Notes under the pieces: model-generated | Databases searched by the model: none | The model's input: the letters and a program-made list of their open reading frames with translations, nothing else | What the model was told of the DNA's origin: nothing | Shown here: piece by piece, positions 7,226-16,812 of the stretch | How the letters are laid out: each line of letters begins with the position of its first letter | Numbering within the stretch: the stretch's first letter is position 1 | Assembly: GCF_011516885.1 (NCBI RefSeq) | Contig: NZ_WOTD01000001.1 | Span: forward strand, 1-64,000 | Direction: 5' to 3' | Origin: Acetobacter lambici | GTDB lineage: Bacteria > Pseudomonadota > Alphaproteobacteria > Acetobacterales > Acetobacteraceae | DNA: 64,000 nucleotides | Made by a program: the position numbers and the translations under genes

Positions 7226-7251
7226 GCCGTTGTGTTGTGCCAATTTGAAAG
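7210..7251. repeat. Perfect 12-bp inverted repeat over the tRNA-Cys promoter
   Basis: CTTTCAAATTGG (7210-7221) and CCAATTTGAAAG (7240-7251) are exact complements separated by 18 bases. The left arm overlaps the tRNA-Cys -35 hexamer and the repeat lies 77 bases upstream of pcm. It could be a protein-binding operator or a transcript hairpin; no known operator consensus is recognised. Confidence 0.6.
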
Positions 7252-7327
7252 CAGTATGTCAGACAGACTCTCGTCTATGGTCGGCACGGGTCAATCGGGT
7301 CGATGCTTCATCAGGAGATTACGCAAC

Positions 7328-8041
7328 ATGAATGTCCATGCGGCCACGGCCATGCCTCAAGGAAAACAGTCAATGGATGCAGCCATGTACACTGAAGCGC
7401 GTAACCTGATGGTGGACGACCAGCTTCGTCCGTCAGAAATTACCGATTCGCGTATTTTGGAGATCATGCGCCACCTCCCTCGTGAGCAGTGCATGCGGCC
7501 CGACCTGCACAATGCGGCCTACGCGGATACAAGCCTGCCGCTGACACAGGGGCGTGTACTGGCACAACCCCTGTTGACCGCACGGCTTGTGCAGGCAGCC
7601 AACCCTATGCCCGGGCAGCATGTTCTGGTTGTTGGAGCCTCCACCGGGTACACAGCCGCTCTTTTTGCTCAGCGTGGTCTGGATGTTACAGCCCTCGAAT
7701 CCAACCCAGATCTGGCACGGATTGGACAGGTATTCTGTCATGCACAGGCACCAGCCGTTGTCTGGCAGAATGGTCCGCTAAGCATGGGATTTACAGACAC
7801 AGCACCGTACGACCTGATCTATTTTGACGGCTGCATTGCCGCATTACCCGACTTTTGCGACAGCCAGCTTGCCGCCAATGGCTGCATTGTAGGATTGCTA
7901 CAGACCGGCCTGTCCCTCCCCGAAGCCTTTAGCGCGGTTAGGGAGCCGGGATATTCCAAACCATTCAGAGTGCGCTTTCTGTTCGAAGCACAGGCTCCCC
8001 TGCTGCCGGGCATGAGCCCCGAACATGCTTTTTCCTTTTAA
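7328..8041 (+). CDS. pcm: Protein-L-isoaspartate O-methyltransferase family protein
   Basis: The 237-residue protein resembles the Pcm/PCMT family, which uses AdoMet to methylate isoaspartyl residues in damaged proteins. The start at 7328 is supported by AGGAG upstream; the frame is open further but runs through the tRNA. An N-terminal helical part begins about residue 20 (EARNLMVDDQLRPSEI), the substrate-side RVLAQPLLTARLVQ lies near 80, and the AdoMet-binding glycine motif LVVGASTGYTAAL is near residue 102. It is a divergent member of the kind found next to tolC in Alphaproteobacteria, and repair activity is not certain. It is co-oriented with the downstream TolC gene after a 124-base gap. 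Confidence 0.82.
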   Translation: MNVHAATAMPQGKQSMDAAMYTEARNLMVDDQLRPSEITDSRILEIMRHLPREQCMRPDLHNAAYADTSLPLTQGRVLAQPLLTARLVQAANPMPGQHVLVVGASTGYTAALFAQRGLDVTALESNPDLARIGQVFCHAQAPAVVWQNGPLSMGFTDTAPYDLIYFDGCIAALPDFCDSQLAANGCIVGLLQTGLSLPEAFSAVREPGYSKPFRVRFLFEAQAPLLPGMSPEHAFSF

Positions 8042-8165
8042 AACCCGCCCAGAAGGTCGCCACATTTCTGACCCTCATAAACTATAAATTGGAATTTAAT
8101 CTCACATCATGGCATTGAACGGTGCCGCAAGCACATTGCGGTAACTGGCAAGCAGGAGCAGCCTT

Positions 8166-9605
8166 ATGCGGCGTATTTGCGAAACCGGCCTGAGCATGGC
8201 GGTCATACTGTGCGGCACAACCGCATGGGCGCAAAAATACGATGGAAGCGGCTCTCCTTCTTTTATCCCGCATACGTTGCAGGAATCTCTGGCCGCCGCG
8301 TATCTGACCAACCCGACCTTACAGGCCGCACGCGCCACACTCCGCGCCACGGATGAAGAGGTTCCGACAGCACTTGCTGGCTGGCACCCCACAATAACCA
8401 GTCAGGTCGGGCTTTCGTACTACAACGGGATCAATGATTATCAGGGGGTCGGCCACCCCCGCACACACGAGTCCCTGCGGCGTTACGATACACCGGGGTA
8501 TTCGGCGGGTGTTGCAATCAATCAGCCCATCTATAGCGGGGGCAAAACCACCGCCGCGACCCACGCAGCCGTTAATCAGGTCATGGCGGCGCGTGCCCAC
8601 CTTATTTCGGTCGAGCAGCAGGTGTTCCGGCAAGTGGTCAGCGCCTATGTAGGCGTGATTGAAGACGAACAGCTCCTGCAACTGAACATTAATAACGAAC
8701 AGGTTCTGCAACAGCAGTTGCGCGCGACAAATGAGCGTTACAGGGTGGGGGAAATCACAAGGACCGATGTTGCGCAGGCAGAGGCAGCCTACGCCTCCGC
8801 ACAGGCCACGCGGCAACAATCCGAAGGAACATTGCAGACCGCGCAGGCAACCTACATGCAGGTTATTGGCATGGCACCACCGCCCAACCTTGTGCCACCA
8901 CAACCCCTGATACTACCGGTTAAAAACGAACAGACCGCAGCAGCACTGGCGGTCAAGAATAACCCGGACGTCATTCACGCGCTTTTTACCGAAGCCTCCC
9001 ACAAGGATTCCGTAGGCGTTGCCATGTCCACCATCTTGCCTAAAGTCTCAGCAACAGTGGGCTACCAGCATCAGGTCAATCAGGCCCTGAACAATCAGAT
9101 CAACGACAGCAAATATGCCGCCCTCAATTTTAATATCCCTATTTATCAGGGTGGGTCGGAATATGCTGCCGTCCGTCAGGCCAAGCAACTGGCGCAGGAA
9201 GCGCACCGCGAGGTGGACGTCGAGCGCCGCGCAGCCGCGCAGGATGCTGTTTCCAACTGGCAGAAACTGGTCACTTATCAGGCATCCATCGCCAGCAACC
9301 GGATCGCGATCAAGGCGGGAACAGTCGCGCTGGGCGGTGTGGAACGGCAGGCCATGGTTGGCACCAGCACAACGCTAGCCGTGCTCCAGCAGCAGGAGAC
9401 TCTTTTGCAGGCGCAGGTCGCTCTTGTGCAGAGCCTGAGCAACATGGTCATTGCCTCTTACAACGTGGCCGCAGCCATTGGCCGCTTGACCGCAGCCGAT
9501 CTAAAGCTGAATGTTCCCCTTTATGATGACAAGGCATACTATAACGCGGTAAAGGATCGGTTATGGGGGTTGAGCGACTATGCGCTCAACCAGCCGGGTC
9601 GATAA
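8166..9605 (+). CDS. tolC: TolC-family outer membrane channel protein
   Basis: This 479-residue precursor begins with a signal peptide cleaved after about residue 22 (GTTAWA). It then shows the two internally repeated outer membrane efflux protein domains typical of TolC (about 40-230 and 260-440). The repeats carry NPTLQAARATLRATDE and NPDVIHALFTEASHKD, each followed by coiled-coil helices with transmembrane beta segments between them. It should form the trimeric outer membrane exit duct for type I secretion or RND efflux. No inner-membrane partner is adjacent, so it may serve several systems. AGGAG lies upstream of the ATG. A small palindrome (TAAATT-GG-AATTTA, 8085-8098) lies in its leader. 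Confidence 0.92.
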   Translation: MRRICETGLSMAVILCGTTAWAQKYDGSGSPSFIPHTLQESLAAAYLTNPTLQAARATLRATDEEVPTALAGWHPTITSQVGLSYYNGINDYQGVGHPRTHESLRRYDTPGYSAGVAINQPIYSGGKTTAATHAAVNQVMAARAHLISVEQQVFRQVVSAYVGVIEDEQLLQLNINNEQVLQQQLRATNERYRVGEITRTDVAQAEAAYASAQATRQQSEGTLQTAQATYMQVIGMAPPPNLVPPQPLILPVKNEQTAAALAVKNNPDVIHALFTEASHKDSVGVAMSTILPKVSATVGYQHQVNQALNNQINDSKYAALNFNIPIYQGGSEYAAVRQAKQLAQEAHREVDVERRAAAQDAVSNWQKLVTYQASIASNRIAIKAGTVALGGVERQAMVGTSTTLAVLQQQETLLQAQVALVQSLSNMVIASYNVAAAIGRLTAADLKLNVPLYDDKAYYNAVKDRLWGLSDYALNQPGR

Positions 9606-9635
9606 TGTTAAGCCAGAAGTAACAGGGATGTTTGT

Positions 9636-10262
9636 ATGGTGTCGCCTCAGGACTCATCTGAAGAGACAGGTAAATCAGTAGCGGATACCCTCTCTTCCAT
9701 TCGGCAGGTACTGCATGATGAGCACCTTTCGGCTACAGCAGAGCATGCCTCGGAGCCACAGGATGATCCGGACGAGGACGAGGATGTGCTTGTCCTGTCC
9801 CCATCCATGATGGACTCTGCGCAGCCGGGAGAAAAAGACGCTCCCGCTGCCCCCACCAGCACCACGGATGCAGCCAAAGCAGGCAGCAAAGCCGATCTTG
9901 TGCAACCGCGGGCCGTGGATCATGATGAAGTATTATCTGTAACGGATCTCAGGCAGATCGAACTCAACAAAAAGGCTGAACATACCATGTCTGGTCCATT
10001 GCCCATCCCCTTGAATGACGAAACGGTTTCCGATACCGCCAACTCGTTTGCTGTTCTGCAGAAAAACCTGCAGGAAAAATATCTTAGAGAACATGAGGAG
10101 AGAAAAGTGGCTGTCACGCATGAAGGGTCTCTGACGGTTGAAGACATCGTGCGCCAGGAAGTGCGCGTTTTCCTCAAAAAATGGCTTGATGCCCATCTGG
10201 CGAACATTGTGCAGGCTGCTGTACGCAAGGAAGTTGAACGCCTGACGCAGCGCGGTCTGTAA
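9636..10262 (+). CDS. popZ: PopZ-family polar organizing protein (DUF2497)
   Basis: The 208-residue protein has the PopZ layout. A short N-terminal helix (ETGKSVADTLSSIRQVLHDE, residues 10-29) is followed by a long acidic, proline-rich, probably disordered middle (about 35-110). The conserved C-terminal oligomerisation region is at about 165-208 (LTVEDIVRQEVRVFLKKWLD, then a further helix). In Caulobacter PopZ forms a condensate at the cell pole that anchors ParB-parS and polar proteins. Placement immediately before valS is the conserved alphaproteobacterial order and supports the call. The middle is short and strongly acidic, as in other members. Confidence 0.88.
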   Translation: MVSPQDSSEETGKSVADTLSSIRQVLHDEHLSATAEHASEPQDDPDEDEDVLVLSPSMMDSAQPGEKDAPAAPTSTTDAAKAGSKADLVQPRAVDHDEVLSVTDLRQIELNKKAEHTMSGPLPIPLNDETVSDTANSFAVLQKNLQEKYLREHEERKVAVTHEGSLTVEDIVRQEVRVFLKKWLDAHLANIVQAAVRKEVERLTQRGL

Positions 10263-10269
10263 GGTTTTC

Positions 10270-10320
10270 TTCCATTCCGCCTGCGTGTTCCCACGGGTAT
10301 CACCCGCAGGCGGAATGGAA
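10270..10320 (+). terminator. Long hairpin between popZ and valS
   Basis: TTCCATTCCGCCTGCG (10270-10285) and CGCAGGCGGAATGGAA (10305-10320) form a perfect 16-bp stem with a 19-base loop, 8 bases after the popZ stop. No T-run follows on either strand, so it may end or stabilise the popZ transcript rather than be a classical terminator. Confidence 0.55.
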
Positions 10321-10399
10321 TCCTGTGGTCTGTTAATTGCTCTGCAAAGGCGGGGGCTAGATGCCTGCCGCCTTTTTTACGTGGCGTGGTTGGATAAAT

Positions 10400-13096
10400 A
10401 TGCTGAACAAGACTTTTGAGCCTGCACAAACAGAAAAACGGCTGTACGAACTATGGGAAAGCAAGAAGGCTTTCTCTGCCCAGCCAGCAAGCGGCAAAAA
10501 ACCTTTTACCATCATGATCCCGCCACCCAACGTTACTGGCACACTCCATATGGGCCATGCGTTGACCATGACCTTGCAGGATACCCTGATCCGCTGGAAA
10601 CGCATGCAGGGGTTTGACACCCTGTGGCAGCCCGGAACTGACCACGCGGGCATTGCCACGCAGATGGTTGTTGAGCGCACATTGGCGGCAGAAGGTAAAA
10701 CCACCCGGCAGGATATGGGCCGTGATGCCTTTATTGAACGCGTGTGGCAGTGGAAAGAGGAATCGGGTGGCGGCATTACCCGCCAGCTACGCCGCCTTGG
10801 CGCATCGCTGGATTGGCCACGTGAACGCTTTACCATGGACGAGGGCCTGTCCCGCGCGGTGAAAGAAGTTTTTGTCTCCCTCTACAAGGACGGCCTGATC
10901 TACAGGGACAGACGGCTTGTTAACTGGGACCCGGCCTTCCGCTCCGCCATTTCCGATCTGGAAGTCGAGAGCAAGGATGTTGCTGGCAATCTGTGGTACA
11001 TCCGCTACCCGGTTGAAGGGCAGGGCGATGCAACCATTACCGTTGCCACAACCCGACCGGAAACCATGCTGGGCGACACGGCAGTTGCCGTTCACCCCGA
11101 AGACGAACGTTACAAGAACCTGATTGGTCAATTCGTCCGCCTGCCACTGACTGGACGCCTGATCCCCATTGTAGCGGATGAACACTCCGACCCGGAAAAA
11201 GGGACAGGTGCTGTCAAAATTACGCCTGCCCACGACTTTAATGACTTTGAAGTCGGCCGCCGCCACCAATTGCCCATGCTCAGTGTTCTGGACGAGCAGG
11301 CCCGCATTGTACTGGACGAAATCGCAGAAGAACTGAGCGCGCATGAGGGGCTGGCTGACCCCGCTTTTGTTCACGCACTTGCTGGCACCACGCGTGAGGA
11401 GGCCCGCAAGGCCATTGTAGCCAAGCTGGAAGAAACCGGCTGGCTGGAAAAAATTGAACCTCATCGCCATCAGGTTCCCCATGCGGAACGGGGTGGAGCG
11501 GTTATTGAACCCCGCCTGACCACCCAGTGGTATTGCGATGCAGGCAAACTTGCAGGGCCCGCCATCGAAGCCATTACATCTGGTCGGGCAAGCTTTATTC
11601 CCAAACAGTGGGAAAACACTTTCTTTGCATGGATGCGTGATATCCAGCCCTGGTGCATCTCCCGCCAGTTGTGGTGGGGACATCGTATTCCAGCATGGTA
11701 TGGCCCGGATGGGCACGTGTTTGTCGCCCATGACGCAGACGATGCACAAAAGCAGGCTCAGGCTCATTACGGCAAAGCCGAGCCCATTACGCAGGACGAA
11801 GACGTGCTGGACACGTGGTTTTCGTCCGCCCTATGGCCATTTTCTACCCTTGGCTGGCCGGACAAAACACCCGAACTGGACCGATATTACCCAACGGATG
11901 TTCTGGTAACAGGCTTCGACATTATCTTCTTCTGGGTCGCCAGAATGATGATGATGGGTCAGCACTTCATGCATGATGTGCCATTCCGCAACATCTTCAT
12001 CCACGGTCTGGTGCGCGACGAGCACGGGCAGAAAATGTCCAAAAGCAAGGGCAATGGGATTGATCCGCTCGAACTGATCGAAGATTACGGCGCTGATGCC
12101 ATGCGCTTTACCATTTGCGCACTCACTGGCATCGGGCGGGACGTCAAACTCGGTCGCAAGCGGGTCGAGGACTATCGATCCTTTATTACCAAGCTCTGGA
12201 ACGCGGCACGCTTTTGCGAAATGAACGGTGTGCGCGCACCTGTCAATTTTGACCCCACTCAGGTCAGTTCCCCACTGGGCCGCTGGATTTTGGCCGAAGC
12301 GGCAACAGCTATTGCAGATGCAACCCGTGCGTTGGACGCGTATCGTTTTGATGAATACGCACTGACCTGCTACCGCTTTGTGTGGAACCGCTATTGTGAC
12401 TGGTTCCTTGAATTCGCCAAGCCGGTCTTCAACTCCGACAACGCTCAGGAGGCGGCGGAAATCCGCGCCGTTGCAGGCTATGTACTTGGCGTGATCCTGC
12501 GCCTGCTCCAGCCTGTTGTGCCATTTGTAACCGATACGCTGTGGCATGAATTCGGCTTTGGTGAGGAAGGGAGCCTGATAGCTGCGGAATGGCCACTCCC
12601 CATAGCCCCCACAGGTGCTGACGAGGCCATGGCGGAATGCGAACAGATTATTCGCCTGATTACGGAAATCCGTACCGTCCGGGCGGAAATGAACGTTCCA
12701 CCATCGCAGACAGCTCCGGTTCTGCTCAAGGATGCAGCCCCCTTAACGCTGGAGCGTATCGGACGGTGGCAGGAAGCCATCTGCCGTATGGCCCGCGTAA
12801 CACAGACCAGTTCACTCGCGGGCGATATTCCCAAAGGTTCCGCTCAGGCTGTTGTCGATGAAGCCACCGTGATCATTCCGCTCGAAGGGCTGATTGATCT
12901 GACGGTTGAACGTGAACGCCTTAAAAAAGAACTCTCCAAAGCTGAGGATGAGGTCGCCAAGACAGAAAAGAAACTTGGGAACGAAAACTTTGTCAGTCGC
13001 GCTAAACCAGAAATCGTGCAGGAGATGCGGGATCGTCTGGAAAGCCAGCAAGGTGAATGTGTGCGGTTAAAAGCCGCCTTGTCCCGTATAGCCTGA
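10400..13096 (+). CDS. valS: Valyl-tRNA synthetase
   Basis: The 898-residue class I enzyme charges tRNA-Val. The ATG at 10400 is chosen because the protein starts MLNKTFEPAQTEKRLYELW as in orthologues; a start 39 bases upstream adds an unrelated leader. The HIGH motif appears as PPNVTGTLHMGHAL near residue 45 and KMSKS as KMSKSKGN near 546. The CP1 editing domain lies between them (about 200-390, with TTRPETMLGDTAVAVHP). The anticodon-binding helical domain and a C-terminal coiled-coil tRNA-arm (about 830-898) follow. All active-site signatures are intact. Confidence 0.98.
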   Translation: MLNKTFEPAQTEKRLYELWESKKAFSAQPASGKKPFTIMIPPPNVTGTLHMGHALTMTLQDTLIRWKRMQGFDTLWQPGTDHAGIATQMVVERTLAAEGKTTRQDMGRDAFIERVWQWKEESGGGITRQLRRLGASLDWPRERFTMDEGLSRAVKEVFVSLYKDGLIYRDRRLVNWDPAFRSAISDLEVESKDVAGNLWYIRYPVEGQGDATITVATTRPETMLGDTAVAVHPEDERYKNLIGQFVRLPLTGRLIPIVADEHSDPEKGTGAVKITPAHDFNDFEVGRRHQLPMLSVLDEQARIVLDEIAEELSAHEGLADPAFVHALAGTTREEARKAIVAKLEETGWLEKIEPHRHQVPHAERGGAVIEPRLTTQWYCDAGKLAGPAIEAITSGRASFIPKQWENTFFAWMRDIQPWCISRQLWWGHRIPAWYGPDGHVFVAHDADDAQKQAQAHYGKAEPITQDEDVLDTWFSSALWPFSTLGWPDKTPELDRYYPTDVLVTGFDIIFFWVARMMMMGQHFMHDVPFRNIFIHGLVRDEHGQKMSKSKGNGIDPLELIEDYGADAMRFTICALTGIGRDVKLGRKRVEDYRSFITKLWNAARFCEMNGVRAPVNFDPTQVSSPLGRWILAEAATAIADATRALDAYRFDEYALTCYRFVWNRYCDWFLEFAKPVFNSDNAQEAAEIRAVAGYVLGVILRLLQPVVPFVTDTLWHEFGFGEEGSLIAAEWPLPIAPTGADEAMAECEQIIRLITEIRTVRAEMNVPPSQTAPVLLKDAAPLTLERIGRWQEAICRMARVTQTSSLAGDIPKGSAQAVVDEATVIIPLEGLIDLTVERERLKKELSKAEDEVAKTEKKLGNENFVSRAKPEIVQEMRDRLESQQGECVRLKAALSRIA

Positions 13097-13155
13097 GCAA
13101 ACCGGCCCGCCTTAAACGCACAAAGGCGGGGCCGCCTGATTAAAGGAAGATACGC

Positions 13156-13695
13156 ATGGCGGAAACAGCAGTACTGGGTGGGGGTTGCTTCTGGTGCCTC
13201 GATGCCGTTTACCGCCAGATGCGCGGCATAATCTCCTCCACCCCCGGTTATGCAGGCGGTGCGACTACGCACCCAACATACCAGCAGGTCTGTTCAGGGC
13301 AGACGGGACATGCCGAGGTTGTTCTGCTGGAATACGACCCAGCCATACTGGACTACCGGCAAATTCTGGAAAGCTTTTTTGTACTACATGACCCAACAAC
13401 CCTGAACAGACAGGGGCATGATGTTGGAACTCAGTACCGATCTGTTATTTTTTATACCTCAGAACATCAGCGCGATATTGCCCAAGAGGTCATCCAGACC
13501 ATAACCGATACCAATGTGTGGGGAGCCAGACCTGTAACCCAGCTTTTACCGCTGGATAAGTTCTGGCCTGCGGAACCTGAACATCACAACTACTATGCCC
13601 AACACCCCAATGCGGGGTATTGTCAGGCAGTTATTGCACCAAAGCTTGCAAAGGCACGGCAGGCGCTCGGTGCATGGCTACAGCCAGAGGCATAA
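13156..13695 (+). CDS. msrA: Peptide-methionine (S)-S-oxide reductase MsrA
   Basis: A 179-residue cytosolic enzyme that reduces S-epimers of methionine sulfoxide in proteins. The catalytic Cys lies in GGCFWCLDAVYRQM (residues 9-22), and the TPGYAGG and AEVVLLEYDP blocks follow. GTQYRSVIFY lies near 93 and the substrate-shaping EHHNYYAQHPNAGYCQAVI near 139-157. The second Cys near 154 may act in resolving the disulfide. AAGGAAG lies upstream of the ATG. The stop abuts the end of the convergent ABC ATPase gene with no gap. Confidence 0.96.
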   Translation: MAETAVLGGGCFWCLDAVYRQMRGIISSTPGYAGGATTHPTYQQVCSGQTGHAEVVLLEYDPAILDYRQILESFFVLHDPTTLNRQGHDVGTQYRSVIFYTSEHQRDIAQEVIQTITDTNVWGARPVTQLLPLDKFWPAEPEHHNYYAQHPNAGYCQAVIAPKLAKARQALGAWLQPEA

Positions 13696-15051
13696 TTATT
13701 CTCGGCTATCGTCTGGCAGAAAAAAACGATCGCTTTCTTCATCATAGTCGAACAGTTCCGCAAAGCGGGTCCAACCAATAATGGTCTGGAGTGTCTGTCT
13801 GGCATAATCGGGCGACATACTGGCCTCCAGTTCGTCCCTGAAGCGTTCAGCTTTAACGCTATGTGTGGGGCGCTCATCCAGCAGGGCGCAGATCATTTTA
13901 ACCAGCGGCACATGGTGCCGGAGCGCATGCCCCATTATGGCTTTGCGCTCATCCAGATCACTCAATACAAAATGAACGCCTTCGTTGGTCAGAAGAATGT
14001 CTCCATCCTCCAGTTCCGCCAGAGCCAGCAGTTCCAGAGATTCCCCTAACGGGAACAGATCATCCAGTTCGAGTTGAAGTTTTTCCGCAAGAACCGGCAG
14101 ATCCGCCCGACCGTTCAGCGGTGGTCCGGCCAGAGCCTCCATCATACCGATCATCATGGTGATCGACACTGGAACCAACGCCCTGAAGCCCGGCGCCATG
14201 GAAGACGCCGCTGTGGCACGGTGCATCAGATCTGCTTCCGAGATAATCGGAGCACGCTGCGTCATCAAGGCATAAATATGATCGACCAGTTGACGAAAAG
14301 CTGTGTCCTCACGATTACGTGGATGAGGGAAGGGGACTGGCAGAACATGGGCAATACGCCCCGGATTGGAGGAGGAAATCACAATCCGGTCACACATCAA
14401 CACCGCTTCTTCGATGTTGTGCGTCACAATTAACATACTCTGTACGGGAAGTTTATTGTCCGACCAAAGCTCGACCAGGTCGGTTCTCAGGTTCTCCGCT
14501 GTCAGCACATCCAGCGCGGAAAATGGCTCGTCCATCAACAGGAGCGCAGGATTAACAACCAGTGCCCGTGCAAGCCCCACGCGCTGCTGCATCCCGCCCG
14601 AAAGTTCCTTGGGCCATGCGTTCTCATAACCACCAAGACCGATCAGATCGATCGCACTTTCCACCAATGTATCACGTTCTGCGGCGAGAACGCCCTTGGC
14701 GTCCAGACCAAGGGCTACGTTTTCTTCAATCGTCATCCAAGGGAAAAGTGCAAAGGACTGGAAGACAATGGCGACATCCTGCGTTGGGCCTTTAAGAGGC
14801 TCGCCCTTCCACAGCACCTCGCCCGATGTCGGCGGTAGCAACCCTGCAATAATCCGCAAAAGGGTGGATTTTCCTGACCCCGAACGCCCCAGAAGTCCAA
14901 CAATCTCGCCTGCATGGATGGTCAGATTCACATCGTCCAGCACCTGCACATCAGCCGTGCTGTCTTTATGATAAAATTGCCGGACATTGCGCAGTTCCGC
15001 CAGAACTGTCTGTTGTGACGCATTACGCCCAGTTTGAGAGGGAAACACCAT
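13696..15051 (-). CDS. ABC transporter ATPase, nitrate/sulfonate type, with C-terminal AAA-associated domain
   Basis: The 451-residue protein has a normal ABC ATPase in residues 15-260: Walker A GRSGSGKST near 54-62, signature LSGGMQQRVGLARAL near 150, and Walker B LLLMDEPFSALD near 171. It resembles SsuB/TauB/NrtD subunits. A further 150 residues or so (about 295-440) match the AAA-associated C-terminal domain found in some members of this group, whose function is unknown. It follows the fused permease gene by 15 bases in the same operon. No periplasmic binding protein gene is near, so the substrate cannot be named. Confidence 0.88.
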   Translation of the reverse strand: MVFPSQTGRNASQQTVLAELRNVRQFYHKDSTADVQVLDDVNLTIHAGEIVGLLGRSGSGKSTLLRIIAGLLPPTSGEVLWKGEPLKGPTQDVAIVFQSFALFPWMTIEENVALGLDAKGVLAAERDTLVESAIDLIGLGGYENAWPKELSGGMQQRVGLARALVVNPALLLMDEPFSALDVLTAENLRTDLVELWSDNKLPVQSMLIVTHNIEEAVLMCDRIVISSSNPGRIAHVLPVPFPHPRNREDTAFRQLVDHIYALMTQRAPIISEADLMHRATAASSMAPGFRALVPVSITMMIGMMEALAGPPLNGRADLPVLAEKLQLELDDLFPLGESLELLALAELEDGDILLTNEGVHFVLSDLDERKAIMGHALRHHVPLVKMICALLDERPTHSVKAERFRDELEASMSPDYARQTLQTIIGWTRFAELFDYDEESDRFFLPDDSRE

Positions 15052-15066
15052 TTCAGGTTAATCCGT

Positions 15067-16812
15067 TCAATTCAGTTTCAGACGGCGGGAGACATAATCA
15101 GATAAGGGACGCCATAAAAAAGCGTTCAAAAACATCATAAACAGGCACATGGCTACAGCACCCAGCGCCACGGAGGCCACATCGCCACGAGCGGAAGCCT
15201 TAGCCATAAAACTACCAAGACCATGCACGCTCAGCGTTGTCTGCCCCCACTGGAGCCACTCCACAGCAATTGCCGCATTCCATGCACTACTGGTCGCAGC
15301 CACAAGACCCGCCAGATAATATGGTAAAATTCCGGGCAAAAGTACCCTGCGCCACCACAGCCCACCTTTAACATTCAGGTTACGTGCGGCTTCAAGAAGG
15401 TCGGATGGGTAAGCACTGGCACCAGCCAGAACCCCAAGGGCAATATACCACTGCGCACCCAGTACAATCAGTGGCGATTGCCAGAATGTCGGCACAAACG
15501 GGCAGGCGACCAAACCGGCCGCCCATAATGGAAAAAACAGATTAGCCGGGAAAACCGTGCAGTACTGGATAAACCGTTGCATGCGTCCGGCATAGGATGA
15601 CTTAAGCCCAAGCCAGACGCCTAGAGGTATCCAGATCAAGGACACAAGGCCAACCATGATAAAAACACGCATGCCGGTCATGCCGCCACAAAACAGGACG
15701 GTTAACAGAACAGGCAACCCATACGCCGCATGCAGGTGTGGCCATGCCAGAACACTGGCAAGCGCAACCGCCAGAAGACCCATCCCCCCCACAACCTTGC
15801 CATACCGACTTTTAGCACCACCAACCGTATGCTTCTGCACATAGCGCGACCCGATCGGCAGGCGACTGAACCTGCGCGCGGCTTTTACACACATCAGAAC
15901 ACACAGGCGGAATACATGCGTACGCCGCAAAAGCCTGAGAAACCAAGGCTCCGCAAGATGAGGCTCCCCGACTTTGCCAGGCTGGAAACGCACAGCCCAG
16001 GCAGAAAGAGGCCGGAACAGAAACTGGTCAAAAAGAACAATAATGGCCAGCATACAAGCCAGTGCCGTTAGCAGCGCACCCACATTGCGCTCGCTTGCAG
16101 CTTGCCGGACATAAGAGCCAATACCCGCAAAAAGCCAGTTATGACCGTCCAGCACCACGCTTTCCGCATAGAGCGCGGCAAACCAGCTCCCGCCCATGGA
16201 CAGCATGGTTTTGCGCACCAGTGCGGGAATGGCAAACGGCACTTCCAACTGCCAGAACTTTTGCCACGACGTCAGCCCAAAACAGCATACGACATCCTCC
16301 AGTTCAGCAGGAACGCCATAAAACCGCTGGCACAACACCTGCACCATCCCCCAGAACTGGCTGCACCAGATGGTGACAATAACCACCACTTCCGCACCAC
16401 CAGCCTGTGTGGGCATCTGGACACGTACAAATGGCAGAACAAGCAGAGGAATGGCCAACACGGGAAAAGACTGCCCAACATCCAGCAGAGGGAGCAGGCA
16501 CTTTGCCGCCCAGCGGCTCCTGAAGATAAACGCCACGCAAAAAAGGGCAGACAAAAGCGACAAGCCCAACCCGAGCAGCATACGACCTATGGTCTGTACT
16601 GCGTAATCAGGCAGGTACACCAACCCCAGCGGCAAGGCCTCCACAACGCCAGAAAACGCCGGAATAGTAGAGGGAAGGCAGGAAACACAGAGCAGAATAA
16701 CAGAAAAAACAATTAACCCGGCCAGCCAGCTTCCATGTTGTTCACGACAAGGCGCGGGAAGCGAGGAGCATAACTCTGGTGAGAACGGAAATTCCTGCTG
16801 CCGGTCCCTCAT
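15067..16812 (-). CDS. ABC transporter permease with two fused membrane domains
   Basis: The 581-residue inner membrane protein contains two binding-protein-dependent transport (BPD) permease halves in one chain. The first is at about 90-290 and the second at about 370-570. Each has five to six hydrophobic segments and an EAA-like loop for the ATPase ([37 protein letters not shown]). Single-chain permeases of this kind partner SsuB/TauB-like ATPases. Its ATG overlaps the dut stop (ATGA at 16809-16812), so it is coupled to dut. The substrate is unknown because no binding protein is encoded nearby. Confidence 0.85.
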   Translation of the reverse strand: MRDRQQEFPFSPELCSSLPAPCREQHGSWLAGLIVFSVILLCVSCLPSTIPAFSGVVEALPLGLVYLPDYAVQTIGRMLLGLGLSLLSALFCVAFIFRSRWAAKCLLPLLDVGQSFPVLAIPLLVLPFVRVQMPTQAGGAEVVVIVTIWCSQFWGMVQVLCQRFYGVPAELEDVVCCFGLTSWQKFWQLEVPFAIPALVRKTMLSMGGSWFAALYAESVVLDGHNWLFAGIGSYVRQAASERNVGALLTALACMLAIIVLFDQFLFRPLSAWAVRFQPGKVGEPHLAEPWFLRLLRRTHVFRLCVLMCVKAARRFSRLPIGSRYVQKHTVGGAKSRYGKVVGGMGLLAVALASVLAWPHLHAAYGLPVLLTVLFCGGMTGMRVFIMVGLVSLIWIPLGVWLGLKSSYAGRMQRFIQYCTVFPANLFFPLWAAGLVACPFVPTFWQSPLIVLGAQWYIALGVLAGASAYPSDLLEAARNLNVKGGLWWRRVLLPGILPYYLAGLVAATSSAWNAAIAVEWLQWGQTTLSVHGLGSFMAKASARGDVASVALGAVAMCLFMMFLNAFLWRPLSDYVSRRLKLN

